Shown: positions 1 to 18,491, numbered from the stretch's first letter. The stretch is 64,000 nt of DNA from [Flavobacterium] thermophilum (GCA_900450595.1 UGGS01000002.1:186001-250000), one strand, 5' to 3'. Notes: generated from the letters alone by a model not told the origin. Program-made: numbers and translations.

Positions 1-173
1 GCCTCCGCCAGTTGGAGCGCGCTCAGCACCTCTCGAGACGGGTCAACGCTTTTTTCAATGAGCTGTTTTTGTTCAAACCACTCCGCTCTTGCTTGTTGCA
101 GTTCGGCCATCAACTTTTCGTCAAATTGTCTTTTTAATTTCCCCTTCCGCCGCCATAACAAACCGATCCCCAC
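1..173 (-). CDS. yaaL: YaaL family protein (DUF2508), 3' end cut by window edge
   Basis: The frame opens with a GTG at 173 and continues to the window edge, so only the first 57 codons are present. The translation begins VGIGLLWRRKGKLKRQFDEK and continues with LMAELQQARAEW, a basic then charged helical pattern that I recognise from the small Bacillus YaaL/DUF2508 proteins of about 70-75 residues. A ribosome site (AGAAAGAAGG) sits directly before the GTG, and recR ends just upstream, so it is probably co-transcribed with recR. Function is unknown; no enzyme motif is visible. The identification rests on sequence pattern and on the conserved recR-yaaL order. Confidence 0.8.
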   Translation of the reverse strand, partial: MGIGLLWRRKGKLKRQFDEKLMAELQQARAEWFEQKQLIEKSVDPSREVLSALQLAE

Positions 174-184
174 CTTCTTTCTCT

Positions 185-781
185 CTACAGTTCGCGGCGT
201 CCTTCCAACGCTTTTGACAACGTCACTTCGTCCGCATATTCCAAATCGCCGCCTACCGGCAAGCCGTGGGCGATGCGGGTTACCTTGATTCCTGTTGGTT
301 TGAGCAGGCGTGAGATATACATCGCTGTCGCTTCCCCTTCAATGTTCGGGTCAGTCGCTAAAATCACTTCTTGGATCGTCTCATCCTGCAGCCGCGCCAG
401 CAGCTCGGCGATCTTAATGTCCTCCGGACCGATGCCTTCCATCGGAGAAATGGCTCCATGCAGCACATGGTACAAGCCATTGTATTCTTTCATTCTCTCC
501 ATAGCGATGACATCTTTCGGGTCTTGGACGACACAAATGGTCGTCCGGTCGCGCCGTTCGTCTTTGCAAATGTAGCAAGGGTCCGCATCTGTAATATGCC
601 CGCAAATCGTGCAATAATGAATATGCCGCTTTACGTCGACGAGCGCTTTGGCGAATTCAAGCACAACGTCTTCTTTCATCGCCAGCACGTGAAACGCGAG
701 GCGGGCGGCCGTTTTTGGACCGATTCCGGGCAATTTCATAAAACTGTCAATCAGTTTGGATAACGGTTCTGGATAATGCAT
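185..781 (-). CDS. recR: Recombination mediator protein RecR
   Basis: The 198-residue product is full length for RecR, which acts with RecO/RecF to load RecA on gapped DNA coated by SSB. An N-terminal helix-hairpin-helix ([16 protein letters not shown], about residues 17-31) is followed by a four-cysteine zinc finger (C57, C60, C69, C72) and a Toprim domain with the acidic patches CVVQDPKDV and [12 protein letters not shown]. The ATG at 781 follows a clear AGGGGGAAGC ribosome site. It lies 9 bp after the yaaK stop, and dnaX-yaaK-recR is the usual order, which points to one operon. Confidence 0.98.
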   Translation of the reverse strand: MHYPEPLSKLIDSFMKLPGIGPKTAARLAFHVLAMKEDVVLEFAKALVDVKRHIHYCTICGHITDADPCYICKDERRDRTTICVVQDPKDVIAMERMKEYNGLYHVLHGAISPMEGIGPEDIKIAELLARLQDETIQEVILATDPNIEGEATAMYISRLLKPTGIKVTRIAHGLPVGGDLEYADEVTLSKALEGRREL

Positions 782-790
782 AGCTTCCCC

Positions 791-1117
791 CTAGAACAGC
801 CCTGGAATGTTGAGTCCTTTCGTAAACTGCCCCATCATATCGTTGGCCAGCTCATCAGCTTTTTTGAGTGCATCGTTTGTCGCTGCCAAAACTAAATCCT
901 GGAGCATTTCAATATCGTCCGGGTCAACGACTTCTTCTTTAATTTTCACTTCTAAAATTTGTTTATGGCCGTTGGCGATGACCGTCACCATGCCGCCGCC
1001 TGCCGTGCCCTCCACTGTTTTTTCTGCCAGCTCTTCCTGTGCTTTTTGCATTTCTTTTTGCATCTTCTGCATTTGCTTCAGCATTTTTTGCATATTTCCC
1101 ATTCCGCCACGCATCAT
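791..1117 (-). CDS. yaaK: YbaB/EbfC family nucleoid-associated protein
   Basis: This small protein (108 residues from the chosen start) matches the YbaB/EbfC family: a methionine- and lysine-rich N-terminal coiled helix ([19 protein letters not shown]) followed by the conserved AGGGMVTV and [14 protein letters not shown] segments. Family members bind DNA as dimers and sit between dnaX and recR in most bacteria. An in-frame ATG lies nine bases upstream at 1126, but AAGGAGG abuts it directly. The ATG at 1117 has a 9-base spacing and is the better start. Confidence 0.93.
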   Translation of the reverse strand: MMRGGMGNMQKMLKQMQKMQKEMQKAQEELAEKTVEGTAGGGMVTVIANGHKQILEVKIKEEVVDPDDIEMLQDLVLAATNDALKKADELANDMMGQFTKGLNIPGLF

Positions 1118-1141
1118 GGTTGGCATCCTCCTTCAATTCGT

Positions 1142-2824
1142 TTATTCTTTGATTTCAATCAATTCCTCGCCAAACAGCCGTTTCGCTTCGGCGATCAACG
1201 GGTCTTCCTGGCTTTTTTCCGCTTTCGCTTCTTTGTTGCGGATAAACTCTTCCCTTATTTTTCCCCATTCTTCTTCCGGAATGGCGACCATTTCAAACCG
1301 CCGGTTCGTCAGTTCGAACAAAATCGCCTCAACGTTTTCCTTCACGGAGCTCGCCGGATCTGTCGCCATTTTGCAGTGAATTTCATACTTAAACTTTAAC
1401 ACAAATGCCGAAGCGCTTGCTGCGACCGGTTCACTCTCCTGCAAGAGAGCGGCGTGCGACACTTTATGCTGCCGCTTCAGCGCATCAAGTACGTCGGCCC
1501 AGCGGCCTTTCACCAAGGCTAAGTCTTCATGCGTCGCCTGCTTCAACAATTCGTAAATGCGGCCGACCGGTGCTTTATATCCCCCGGTTTTCACCGCTTT
1601 CGCCGTTTTTTTCGCAGAAGGCGCCTCCGGCGGGACGGCAGGCGCCTGCTCTTTTAGGCGGCGCAGCTCGATTTCCAGCGTTTCAATCCTCTTGATCAAT
1701 GGCCCAAGTTCAGAAGCGGTCGGCGATGGAGCAGCAGCCGCTGGCTGATGGCAAAGCTTGACGAGCGCCACTTCGAGGAGAAGACGCGGGTGGTTCGTCC
1801 ACTTCATCTCCTGCAGGCTTTTGTTCAACAGCTCAATCGCTCCGTACAAATCGGAAAGAGGAATCGCTTCCGAAAGCGAGGTGAACGCTTCGTCAACGAC
1901 CGCAATTTGGATGGCTCCTTCCACATGAGGGGCCGTTTTGTACAGCAACAAGTCGCGATAATACAAAATCAAATCTTCAACCAAACGATTCGGATCTTTT
2001 CCTTGCGCCATCATTGCTTCAAACTGTTGCAAAACAGCCGCTGTATCTTTCCGATGAATGGCGGCAATGAAATCAGCCAACGCGGCAAATGATGCCGCTC
2101 CGGTCATCGCCAGCACGTCATCAAGCCGAAGCTTCCCATCGCTGAATGAAATCGCCTGGTCAAGCAAACTGAGCGCGTCGCGCATCCCTCCATCGGCAGC
2201 GCGGGCGATAGCCGACAGCGCCTCGTCGGATGCTTCTACGCCCTGGGCGTTCGCCACATATTTCAACCGCGAAACGATGGAGGCCAGCGGGATGCGGCGA
2301 AAATCGAACCGTTGGCAGCGGGAAATGATCGTCGCCGGGATTTTATGCGGCTCGGTGGTGGCCAAAATGAAAATGACGTGTTTGGGCGGTTCCTCAAGCG
2401 TCTTCAACAACGCGTTAAACGCGCCGATTGACAGCATGTGCACTTCGTCGATAATGTACACTTTATAACGGACCGAGGTCGGCGCAAATTTCACTTTTTC
2501 ACGGATGTCGCGGATTTCGTCGACGCGGTTGTTGGAAGCAGCGTCAATTTCCAACACATCGGGAATCGTTCCGTTTGTAATGCCGAGGCAAGCGGGACAT
2601 TCATTGCACGGCTCGGCCGCCGGGGCCTGTTCACAGTTGACCGCCTTGGCGAACACTTTCGCCGCGCTCGTTTTGCCTGTCCCACGCGGTCCGGAAAATA
2701 AGTAGGCATGCGATATTTTATGTTGAAGCAGGGCGCTTTGCAACGTTTTCGTCACGTGTTCTTGGCCGACCATGTCCGCGAAACGCTGCGGCCGAAAAAC
2801 ACGGTATAACGCTTGGTATGCCAC
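1142..2824 (-). CDS. dnaX: DNA polymerase III subunit tau (DnaX)
   Basis: Clamp-loader ATPase of the replicative polymerase, 560 residues from the GTG at 2824, which follows GGAGGGCCGTTTTCC. The longer frame starting at 2857 lacks a fitting ribosome site. AAA+ features are clear: Walker A GPRGTGKTS (residues 45-53), zinc module cysteines C64, C73, C76 and C79, Walker B IIDEVHML, and the SRC motif. The C-terminal third carries the proline/alanine/lysine linker and tau-specific region. A run of seven A (minus strand) at 1606-1612 lies in the linker codons for SAKKTA; slippage there in either direction would lead quickly to a stop and a gamma-like product (see findings). Confidence 0.97.
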   Translation of the reverse strand: MAYQALYRVFRPQRFADMVGQEHVTKTLQSALLQHKISHAYLFSGPRGTGKTSAAKVFAKAVNCEQAPAAEPCNECPACLGITNGTIPDVLEIDAASNNRVDEIRDIREKVKFAPTSVRYKVYIIDEVHMLSIGAFNALLKTLEEPPKHVIFILATTEPHKIPATIISRCQRFDFRRIPLASIVSRLKYVANAQGVEASDEALSAIARAADGGMRDALSLLDQAISFSDGKLRLDDVLAMTGAASFAALADFIAAIHRKDTAAVLQQFEAMMAQGKDPNRLVEDLILYYRDLLLYKTAPHVEGAIQIAVVDEAFTSLSEAIPLSDLYGAIELLNKSLQEMKWTNHPRLLLEVALVKLCHQPAAAAPSPTASELGPLIKRIETLEIELRRLKEQAPAVPPEAPSAKKTAKAVKTGGYKAPVGRIYELLKQATHEDLALVKGRWADVLDALKRQHKVSHAALLQESEPVAASASAFVLKFKYEIHCKMATDPASSVKENVEAILFELTNRRFEMVAIPEEEWGKIREEFIRNKEAKAEKSQEDPLIAEAKRLFGEELIEIKE

Positions 2825-2888
2825 GGAAAACGGCCCTCCTCTTCCTCTCATCTCCACTATTATATAACGTTCTGCCCTATTTTAAAAT

Positions 2889-3019
2889 AAAAAGAGGCTG
2901 TCCCAAAAGATCGTCTCTCTATGTAAAAGAGATACAATATGATCGTGTTGCCGAAGCAAATTGCCTCTGCATCTTGTCAATGAAGAAAGGGTGTCCCATT
3001 GCTTTTGGGACACCCTCTT
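2889..3019. repeat. Short inverted-repeat element; right part also the SRP RNA terminator
   Basis: About 131 bp bounded by inverted copies of a 17-20 bp end: AAGAGGCTGTCCCAAAAG at 2891-2909 and, on the opposite strand, AAGAGGGTGTCCCAAAAG at 3002-3019. Inside the right half, GGGTGTCCCA (about 2989) pairs with TGGGACACCC (about 3006), which on the minus strand would act as a terminator downstream of the SRP RNA. Similar ends flank 40645-40809. The arrangement resembles a decayed miniature transposable element; no coding sequence is present. Confidence 0.5.
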
Positions 3020-3033
3020 GCTGCTTATGTAAG

Positions 3034-3303
3034 GCCGTGCACCTTCTGTCGATTAGCTGCCCCGAGCGTTGCTCAAGCAGTTGGCTCAGCCCAGGCGCCC
3101 CCGCGGCACATGGGAGCATCCGCTTACTGCTGCTTCCTTCCGGACCTGACAGGGTTCACGGAATCCCATTGCGCGGGACCCAGACGTCAACACCACTTAC
3201 TTGAGACAGGCCTCACAACAGACTAACCTCGAGAAGGGATTCAGCCTCGCTAGAGCGGATTGCGAGTACAGGGCACCGCTACCTCCCCGCTTAGCACGGC
3301 ACT
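3034..3303 (-). ncRNA. ffs: Signal recognition particle RNA (scRNA, 6S-like with Alu domain)
   Basis: The minus strand carries the diagnostic SRP helix-8 sequence with GGTCCGGAAGGAAGCAGCAG (about 3128-3150) inside a roughly 270-nt RNA. It begins near GCCGTGCTAAGCGGGGAGG and ends near AGAAGGTGCACGGCC, very close to the 271-nt B. subtilis scRNA with an Alu domain. The location between tadA and dnaX is also conserved. The RNA forms the SRP with Ffh for co-translational membrane targeting. End points are estimated by analogy and could shift by a few bases through RNase processing. Confidence 0.95.
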
Positions 3304-3306
3304 ATC

Positions 3307-3335
3307 AGTATAGCGCGTTTATAGGGAAAATGCAA
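3307..3335 (-). promoter_or_regulatory. Sigma-A promoter of the SRP RNA
   Basis: On the minus strand, TTGCAT (3330-3335) and TATACT (3307-3312) are separated by exactly 17 bp, placing initiation about 7 bases further on, at the 5' end of the SRP RNA. Confidence 0.85.
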
Positions 3336-3352
3336 TGTACACAGGCCGAATT

Positions 3353-5208
<1,856 letters not shown>

Positions 5209-5229
5209 GGCCGCCCGCGCCAAAGAGAT

Positions 5230-5263
5230 AAAAAAACCCGCCTTTCTCCCGGCGGGTTTTTTT
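5230..5263. terminator. Bidirectional intrinsic terminator
   Basis: AACCCGCC and GGCGGGTT form a stem around a short loop, with A-run before and T-run after, so it can end yaaH on the plus strand and any transcript arriving on the minus strand (see the candidate small RNA). Confidence 0.9.
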
Positions 5264-5400
5264 ATGGCTGGAAACGGCGGTTCCGATCAGCCGTTTCGGA
5301 TGGCAATCTCCTCTTATGCGCGTCAGTACTGTTCTTTATCTCTTTGGCAGAGAAGCACTCGAGGCCGGCGTCCGCCGCCTCTTTTTCTCCGTCGCCAACG
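5232..5400 (-). ncRNA. Candidate small RNA downstream of serS
   Basis: A consensus promoter on the minus strand (TTGACT at 5430-5435, 17 bp, TATAGT at 5407-5412) lies just past the serS stop and points away from it. The next intrinsic terminator on that strand is at 5230-5263, giving a predicted transcript of about 170 nt. It can form a strong hairpin from GAGGC-GGCG-GA-CGCC-G-GCCTC, a smaller TCTCT/AGAGA hairpin, and AAACGGC/GCCGTTT before the terminator. A frame of about 48 codons is open, but its only GTG overlaps the -10 box, so no translated ORF is supported. It does not fold as a tRNA, although B. subtilis has a tRNA-Ser gene next to serS. Confidence 0.5.
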
Positions 5401-5406
5401 TCATTC

Positions 5407-5435
5407 ACTATAACACGGCTGCCGGGAAAAGTCAA
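5407..5435 (-). promoter_or_regulatory. Sigma-A promoter downstream of serS
   Basis: TTGACT (5430-5435) and TATAGT (5407-5412) on the minus strand are separated by 17 bp. It directs transcription into the 5232-5400 interval, not into any gene. Confidence 0.75.
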
Positions 5436-5444
5436 CCAACGATT

Positions 5445-6740
<1,296 letters not shown>

Positions 6741-6755
6741 TCAATATTATACATA

Positions 6756-6985
6756 AAAAAGCCCCCGTCCCCAAAAGGGACGGGAGCGACCCCGCGGTGC
6801 CACCCTTATTGAAGGCTTGCGATGCCTTCCCTTTTTGCCATTCACGGCGGCTGCCGAAAACGCCTACTGACCCGCTTTGGCGTTCAACGTTTTGCTCGAG
6901 GATGGATTCACAGGCGCTTCCTGCCGGTTTGCACCACCCACCGGCTCTCTGAAAGAAAGGGGGTCTGCTGCTTGTTGCTCTCATC
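6756..6985 (-). promoter_or_regulatory. T-box riboswitch controlling serS
   Basis: On the minus strand the leader holds the T-box sequence AAGGGTGGCACCGCGG (complement at about 6796-6811). It is followed directly by a terminator whose stem is GTCCC...GGGAC with a T-run at about 6757-6785. Upstream, the stem I side includes AGAGAGCCGGTGGGTGG and a GAATCCATC segment whose TCC is the probable serine specifier codon. Uncharged tRNA-Ser would stabilise the antiterminator and allow serS expression. The 5' boundary is estimated; it follows closely on the pdxT stop. Confidence 0.9.
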
Positions 6986-7002
6986 GCTTTCGCTTGATCA
7001 CT

Positions 7003-7593
7003 TTACTTAAGGCTTGACGTCATTTTCGCTTCTTTGACCATGTTGAGAAAGTATTGCATCAATCGATGATCGTCGGTCAGCTCTGGATGGAACGAGCAAC
7101 CAAGAAACTGGCCTTGCCGGGCCGCGACAATGCGGTCATTGTATGTCGCGAGGACATCGACCCCGTCGCCGACCTCGACAATGTGCGGAGCACGGATGAA
7201 GACGCCGACAAATCCGTCGCCAACCCCCTTGATCGACAGCTCCGCCTCAAAGCTTTCCCGCTGCCGCCCAAACGAGTTCCGCTCGACCGTAATATCCATC
7301 AGGCCTAAGTGCGGCTCATCATACCCGACGATTCGTTTCGCCAGCAAAATGAGCCCGGCGCATGTCCCAAACATCGGCTTGCCATCAGCGGCAAATTGCT
7401 TCAATGGCTCCATCAATCCGTACCGGTCCATGAGGCGCCGCATTGTTGTGCTTTCGCCGCCCGGGAGCACGAGTCCGTCGAGTCCCGAAAGCTGCTCCGG
7501 TTTCTTCACGACGACCGCCTCGGCGCCGCACGCCTCGATGGCGCGGACATGTTCCTGCACAGCTCCTTGCAGTCCGAGTACACCTATTTTCAT
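7003..7593 (-). CDS. pdxT: Pyridoxal 5'-phosphate synthase glutaminase subunit PdxT
   Basis: A 196-residue class I glutaminase that releases ammonia from glutamine and channels it to PdxS for deoxyxylulose-5-phosphate-independent PLP synthesis. The nucleophile C78 lies in GTCAG, the substrate loop in LPGGESTT (43-50), and the H/E pair in CSFHPELT near the C-terminus. The ATG is preceded by AAAGGAGCAAGATCACA. It starts 24 bp after the pdxS stop, so the two subunits are co-transcribed; the 3' end runs into the serS T-box leader. Confidence 0.97.
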   Translation of the reverse strand: MKIGVLGLQGAVQEHVRAIEACGAEAVVVKKPEQLSGLDGLVLPGGESTTMRRLMDRYGLMEPLKQFAADGKPMFGTCAGLILLAKRIVGYDEPHLGLMDITVERNSFGRQRESFEAELSIKGVGDGFVGVFIRAPHIVEVGDGVDVLATYNDRIVAARQGQFLGCSFHPELTDDHRLMQYFLNMVKEAKMTSSLK

Positions 7594-7617
7594 TGTGATC
7601 TTGCTCCTTTGTCCGGC

Positions 7618-8520
<903 letters not shown>

Positions 8521-8568
8521 CTATCCTTATGCTTTGCTATATACGCAAAAGGATGATTCCACTGTTTT

Positions 8569-8598
8569 ATTTTACCTCAATTTTTACAAAAATCACAA
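8569..8598 (-). promoter_or_regulatory. Predicted sigma-A promoter of pdxST
   Basis: TTGTGA (8593-8598) and TAAAAT (8569-8574) on the minus strand, spacing 18 bp, upstream of the pdxS TTG start. Confidence 0.6.
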
Positions 8599-8605
8599 TG
8601 GAAAA

Positions 8606-8631
8606 AAGCTCCCCTTAACCGGGGAGCAGCG
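8606..8631 (-). terminator. Terminator of dacA
   Basis: On the minus strand GCTCCCC-GGTTAA-GGGGAGC is followed by TTTTTT, starting just after the dacA stop codon. Confidence 0.92.
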
Positions 8632-9987
8632 TTACAACCAACCTTTCACCGTTTTGGCAACGCTTGTCCATAAATCAGCAAACAGTCCGCCAATCGCACG
8701 CATCGAGAGAACGAACCAGTTGGCTTTCTCCACCTCGGTTGTCGTAACGAGCGGCACCCGGATGTTTTTTTGCATGTCCGGGCTTAAGAACGCGAGCGAG
8801 TCATCGCCTTTGTATTCAAGCGTCATATATCCGACCGTCTCTCCTTTTTTCAACGGAGCGATCAATTTTCCTTCTTTCGTCATTTTTTTCTGATCCAATA
8901 CATAAACCGGCTTGTACTGTTTTTCCTCGCCATTTTTGACGAGCAGAGACAGCTTTTTCGCCGTTGCGACGCGAACTTCTTTTTCCTTCCCTTTCACGAC
9001 TGGAATCGTCTCTTTCCCCTTCAGCTGATACCCTTTCGGATAGAGCGTTTGGAGCGAGTATTGATGAAATCCATAGTTAAATAGTTTTTCTGTCTCCTTA
9101 AAACGCGCCTCTTTCGTCGTTTTTCCGCTTGCATCCTTGGCATTCATCACGACGGAAATGAGGCGGACGCCGTTCCGCTTCGCCGTCCCGGTGAAACAGT
9201 TGCCGGCAAATTCCGTATAGCCGGTTTTCAACCCGTCTACCCCTTCGTATCCGTACACAAGCCCTGGCAGCATCCAGTTCCAGTTGTCCATTTTAATTTC
9301 GTCCTCTGTTCCTCCTCGGAACATTTTATGGGGAATGCTCGCCGTTTCCAGCACCTCTGGATGGTCTTTCAGCAGCCGGTAGGCAAGGGTGGCCATGGCC
9401 CGCGCAGACATGACATTTTCCTCATCCGAGTTTGTCCCTTCCGGGTGGAATCCTTTTAAGTCTTCGTTGCTTAACCCTGTCGCATTCACGAATTTATAAT
9501 CTTTCAACCCGAGCTGTTTCGCTTTTTCATTCATCATTTTCACGAAATTTTTCTCTGACCCAGCAATGATTTCCGCAATCGCGACCGTAGCCCCATTGGC
9601 CGAATAAATGGCCATTGCCTCGTACAGTTCGCGCACTGTATACTTGCCATCTTTGCGCAGCGGAACGTTGGACAGCGCCCGGTCTTGCGACAACCGGTAC
9701 ACATACTCACTCGGCGTATACGTCTGATCCCACTTGACACGTTTCGCCTTAACGGCGTCAAGAAGCAAATACTCGGTCATCATTTTTGTCATGCTGGCAA
9801 TGCCAAGCACCGTATCAATGTTTTTCTCATATAAAATTCTTCCCGTCTTCGCGTCCACTAAAATCGCGGCGTCCGCCCGGATGTCAAGCGGAGCGCTTTC
9901 CGCCTTCGCCGTCTGTTGAAACGGCCATAGTGTTAAGCAAAGACAAACAGACAGCAGCCAAAACAACCACTTTCGTTTCCTCTTCAC
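8632..9987 (-). CDS. dacA: D-alanyl-D-alanine carboxypeptidase DacA (PBP5)
   Basis: The 451-residue penicillin-binding protein trims the terminal D-Ala from peptidoglycan stem peptides. From the GTG at 9987 (after GAGGAGGGTTTCGAT) a basic N-terminus leads into a hydrophobic segment with cleavage near TAKAES, a classic signal peptide. Active-site motifs are S65-M-T-K68, S129-A-N131 and K254-TG. The C-terminal PBP5 domain and a terminal amphipathic helix ([15 protein letters not shown]) for membrane association are intact. Single-gene unit between the guaB and dacA terminators. Confidence 0.95.
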   Translation of the reverse strand: MKRKRKWLFWLLSVCLCLTLWPFQQTAKAESAPLDIRADAAILVDAKTGRILYEKNIDTVLGIASMTKMMTEYLLLDAVKAKRVKWDQTYTPSEYVYRLSQDRALSNVPLRKDGKYTVRELYEAMAIYSANGATVAIAEIIAGSEKNFVKMMNEKAKQLGLKDYKFVNATGLSNEDLKGFHPEGTNSDEENVMSARAMATLAYRLLKDHPEVLETASIPHKMFRGGTEDEIKMDNWNWMLPGLVYGYEGVDGLKTGYTEFAGNCFTGTAKRNGVRLISVVMNAKDASGKTTKEARFKETEKLFNYGFHQYSLQTLYPKGYQLKGKETIPVVKGKEKEVRVATAKKLSLLVKNGEEKQYKPVYVLDQKKMTKEGKLIAPLKKGETVGYMTLEYKGDDSLAFLSPDMQKNIRVPLVTTTEVEKANWFVLSMRAIGGLFADLWTSVAKTVKGWL

Positions 9988-10035
9988 ATCGAAACCCTCC
10001 TCACACAACCGTTATTGTAACATACAGGCGGCCAA

Positions 10036-10066
10036 AAAAATAGACGGAGAATCTGTCTCCGTCAAA
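10036..10066 (-). terminator. Terminator of guaB
   Basis: Minus-strand stem GACGGAGA / TCTCCGTC around a five-base loop, followed by TATTTTTTT, 25 bp beyond the guaB stop. Confidence 0.9.
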
Positions 10067-10091
10067 GTTAGGCTGATGGACGCAGCCTTGA

Positions 10092-11620
<1,529 letters not shown>

Positions 11621-11684
11621 GGAATCAAAAAAATGTCCAACTTTTCAGTTATCTTCTTACAATTCCATGGCAAGGGGGGTAAAA

Positions 11685-12674
11685 ATGTTCGGAAATCCCG
11701 GTAAAGCTGTCAACTTTTCTATTTTCCGCTCCGCTGACGTCGCCCAGCGCTTTTTGCTGCAATGCTACAAACAGCAACAACGGGAAGACGCTGTTCAGCG
11801 CAGTTATACAAACTGTTATCCATTTTTATATTATTTGGAGCATGGGCAAAACTTTTATGCCGCCGCCAGGCAGTCCCCATTGTCCATTAAACCGGTTCTT
11901 TTGTTTTATGGCATGGTGCAGCTGATAAAGGCGTGCCTGCTCACCGTCGATCCGGACTATCCTGAATCGACATCCGTTTTAGCCCATGGAGTGTCAACGA
12001 GAAAGCGCAAAAAGCAAGGCTATGAATTTTTAGATGACGAAGTCAAAATCCAAAAAAACGGTTTGTTCACTCATTTTTCTGAAAAAATGTTTCATGTGAA
12101 ACAAGAGGCGGGGGAAAAATTTCGCATGGGCATGCTGTTGCAACGAATCTGCGAACTGCACGAAACATTTTTTTGTTTAAGCGAGCGAAAAAAGCCATTG
12201 TCGTTGCCGGTCGTACATACGGTTTCACCGCCCATGCTGGCCATTCCGAAGGCGATTTTGGACCATTACCATATGTCGCAGCTCCGCTTCATCCAGTACA
12301 TGAGCGAGGAAGGGCACGAAAAACAGCTGACATTCGCCAAGGAGGAAGGGGAATTTCTTTATTTCAAGATGGAATCGCCGCTATCGCCGATTAAGGAAGG
12401 GCCGTTTTTATTCCATTCGAACGGAACATACCATATCCCAACGAAGAAGGAAAAAATCTTTGCGCTCCCGGAAATCCATGCCCATTATTTGCTGCTGTAC
12501 AATTTGAGCATGATCTCCCGCTACGAAACAGAGTGGTGGAGCGAACTTCTTCACTCTTACTCAAGCAAGGCGTACATTTTTATTCTTCAATTTCTTTCCA
12601 TATCGGCGGACAAAGTGCCCCTGCTGCTAAACGAATATTTAATGCATAAGTTTTGGGCCAAGCCAAATGATTGA
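11685..12674 (+). CDS. yaaC: YaaC family protein of unknown function
   Basis: The 329-residue product is recognised as YaaC by its place between guaB and the rRNA operon and by its divergent orientation, as in B. subtilis. Segments such as RFLLQCYKQQQ and SIKPVLLFYGMVQLIKACLLTVDP fit the family. I see no catalytic motif, signal peptide or clear membrane segment, so no function can be assigned. The ATG at 11685 follows AAGGGGGGTAAAA; an in-frame ATG at 11667 lacks a ribosome site. It runs against replication. A near-consensus parS site (12088-12103) lies inside the gene. Confidence 0.85.
   Translation: MFGNPGKAVNFSIFRSADVAQRFLLQCYKQQQREDAVQRSYTNCYPFLYYLEHGQNFYAAARQSPLSIKPVLLFYGMVQLIKACLLTVDPDYPESTSVLAHGVSTRKRKKQGYEFLDDEVKIQKNGLFTHFSEKMFHVKQEAGEKFRMGMLLQRICELHETFFCLSERKKPLSLPVVHTVSPPMLAIPKAILDHYHMSQLRFIQYMSEEGHEKQLTFAKEEGEFLYFKMESPLSPIKEGPFLFHSNGTYHIPTKKEKIFALPEIHAHYLLLYNLSMISRYETEWWSELLHSYSSKAYIFILQFLSISADKVPLLLNEYLMHKFWAKPND
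12088..12103. promoter_or_regulatory. parS-like site (one mismatch)
   Basis: TGTTTCATGTGAAACA differs from the Spo0J/ParB binding consensus TGTTTCACGTGAAACA at one central base. It lies in yaaC, about 16 kb from oriC on the opposite side from soj-spo0J. B. subtilis carries comparable degenerate parS sites around its origin. Confidence 0.7.
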
Positions 12675-12734
12675 ATGCTCTCCCACCTGCACGAACGCGC
12701 GGGAGTGAAGGCTTCCCAGCGCGGGTTGATAAAA

Positions 12735-12769
12735 AGCACCCCATTGCGCGTCATGCACAATGGGGTGCT
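12735..12769. terminator. Terminator of the rRNA operon, also able to end yaaC
   Basis: AGCACCCCATTG (12735-12746) pairs with CAATGGGGTGCT (12758-12769). A T-run follows on the minus strand, 10-45 bp past 5S rRNA, and TGTTTT follows on the plus strand. Confidence 0.88.
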
Positions 12770-12778
12770 CTGTTTTCC

Positions 12779-12895
<117 letters not shown>

Positions 12896-12956
12896 CCATA
12901 TGAGGTTGTCAGGAATTCGTTCCCTGAAAACTAGATAACCGTTTCGGGAAGAAGCC

Positions 12957-13210
12957 GCGGCGCTTCCGCTTTTTCATTGTCTAGCTCCGGCTCGCCGCCG
13001 CTCGGGGTCAAATAACCTTCCCCCTCGGGGTGCTAGCACCCCTGCGGGTGAAGAACATTTGCCCGTCGCGGCGAACCGCTCGCCTGCGCTTTTCGCTGTC
13101 TAGTTCCGGCCGCCATCGGCTCGCGACGCTTCGGTCCTGCTGCGGCGGGCTAAGCCCGCTCGCAGGCCCTCCAGCGCACCTCGCCGATAAGCAGGCGGCC
13201 TCCACTTTTC
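12957..13210. repeat. rRNA-spacer repeat module, copy 1 (23S-5S spacer)
   Basis: About 250 bp of the 23S-5S spacer consists of blocks that recur in the 16S-tRNA spacer (copy 2, 16457-16785). The blocks are CGGCGCTTCCGCTTTT, TGTCTAGCTCCGGCTCGCC, the AATAACCTTCCCCCTCGG to GGGTGAAGAACATTTG segment, and the GGCCGCCATCGGCTCGCGAC block with its GC-rich hairpin. The blocks are GC-rich inverted repeats without coding potential. Boundaries are where similarity fades by eye. Confidence 0.75.
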
Positions 13211-13216
13211 TTGTTA

Positions 13217-16142
<2,926 letters not shown>

Positions 16143-16182
16143 TACAGCGCTTCTCGGCTTCTTCCTTTGCTTTTCCGGTTAT

Positions 16183-16200
16183 CTAGTTTTCAAGGAACGA
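16183..16200 (-). promoter_or_regulatory. BoxA-like antitermination sequence before 23S
   Basis: On the minus strand CTTGAAAACTAGATAACCG precedes the 23S gene. Related sequences occur in the 16S leader (CTTGAAAACTAAAC, about 18411-18424), before 5S (CTGAAAACTAGATAACCG, about 12925) and after tRNA-Ile (CTCAAAACTAAACAAAACG, about 16398). These fit the rRNA boxA elements read by Nus factors in Bacillus. Confidence 0.6.
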
Positions 16201-16223
16201 TTTTTTTTGAGAAAACATCGAGA

Positions 16224-16299
16224 TGGTGGAGCCTATCGGGATCGAACCGATGACCTCCTGCGTGCAAAGCAGGCGCTCTCCCAGCTGAGCTAAGGCCCC
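16224..16299 (-). tRNA. tRNA-Ala (anticodon TGC)
   Basis: A 76-nt cloverleaf on the minus strand starting GGGGCCTTAGCTCAGCTGGG, anticodon loop CTTTGCACG, T arm GGTTCGATCCC and an encoded CCA end. It sits between 16S and 23S, as in B. subtilis rrnO. Confidence 0.98.
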
Positions 16300-16307
16300 G
16301 CAACCGA

Positions 16308-16381
16308 TGGGCCTAAGTGGACTTGAACCACCGACCTCACGCTTATCAGGCGTGCGCTCTGACCAGCTGAGCTATAGGCCC
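16308..16381 (-). tRNA. tRNA-Ile (anticodon GAT), no encoded CCA
   Basis: The minus strand starts GGGCCTATAGCTCAGCTGG with anticodon loop CTGATAAG and T arm GGTTCAAGTCC. The acceptor stem GGGCCTA/TAGGCCC closes before discriminator A at 16308. The next bases are TCG, so the CCA tail is not encoded, unlike the neighbouring tRNA-Ala. Confidence 0.97.
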
Positions 16382-16456
16382 ATGGAGGGGAAGTTCCCTC
16401 AAAACTAAACAAAACGACAAGCGCCATTATAATCAAACCGATAGGTTTTGTCAAGA

Positions 16457-18350
<1,894 letters not shown>

Positions 18351-18368
18351 AAGTTGATTGGCTTTTGC

Positions 18369-18389
18369 TTCGGCCCATGCGGCCGAAGT
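18369..18389. other. Hairpin in the 16S rRNA leader
   Basis: CTTCGGCC-CATGC-GGCCGAAG forms a perfect 8-bp stem in the rRNA leader. On the plus strand it is followed by seven T, so it could also terminate antisense transcription out of 16S; on the minus strand it is part of the leader between the promoter and mature 16S. Confidence 0.6.
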
Positions 18390-18462
18390 TTTTTTCATGA
18401 CGCTTGCGTTTTGTTTAGTTTTCAAGGAGCTTGATCTTTACTTTAATGATGACAGCTATTAC

Positions 18463-18491
18463 ATAATAACTGATGGGCGATGAAAAGTCAA
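18463..18491 (-). promoter_or_regulatory. rRNA promoter P2
   Basis: TTGACT (18486-18491) and TATTAT (18463-18468) on the minus strand, exact 17-bp spacing, about 110 bp before mature 16S. Confidence 0.88.

Noticed and set aside
5262..5406. A 48-codon minus-strand frame in the candidate small RNA
   Set aside because: Its only start (GTG) overlaps the -10 box, so it would not be on the transcript, and no ribosome site exists.
5264..5444. Possible tRNA-Ser gene after serS, as in B. subtilis
   Set aside because: No cloverleaf, no GGTTCRA T-arm and no CCA end found; kept only as a small-RNA candidate.
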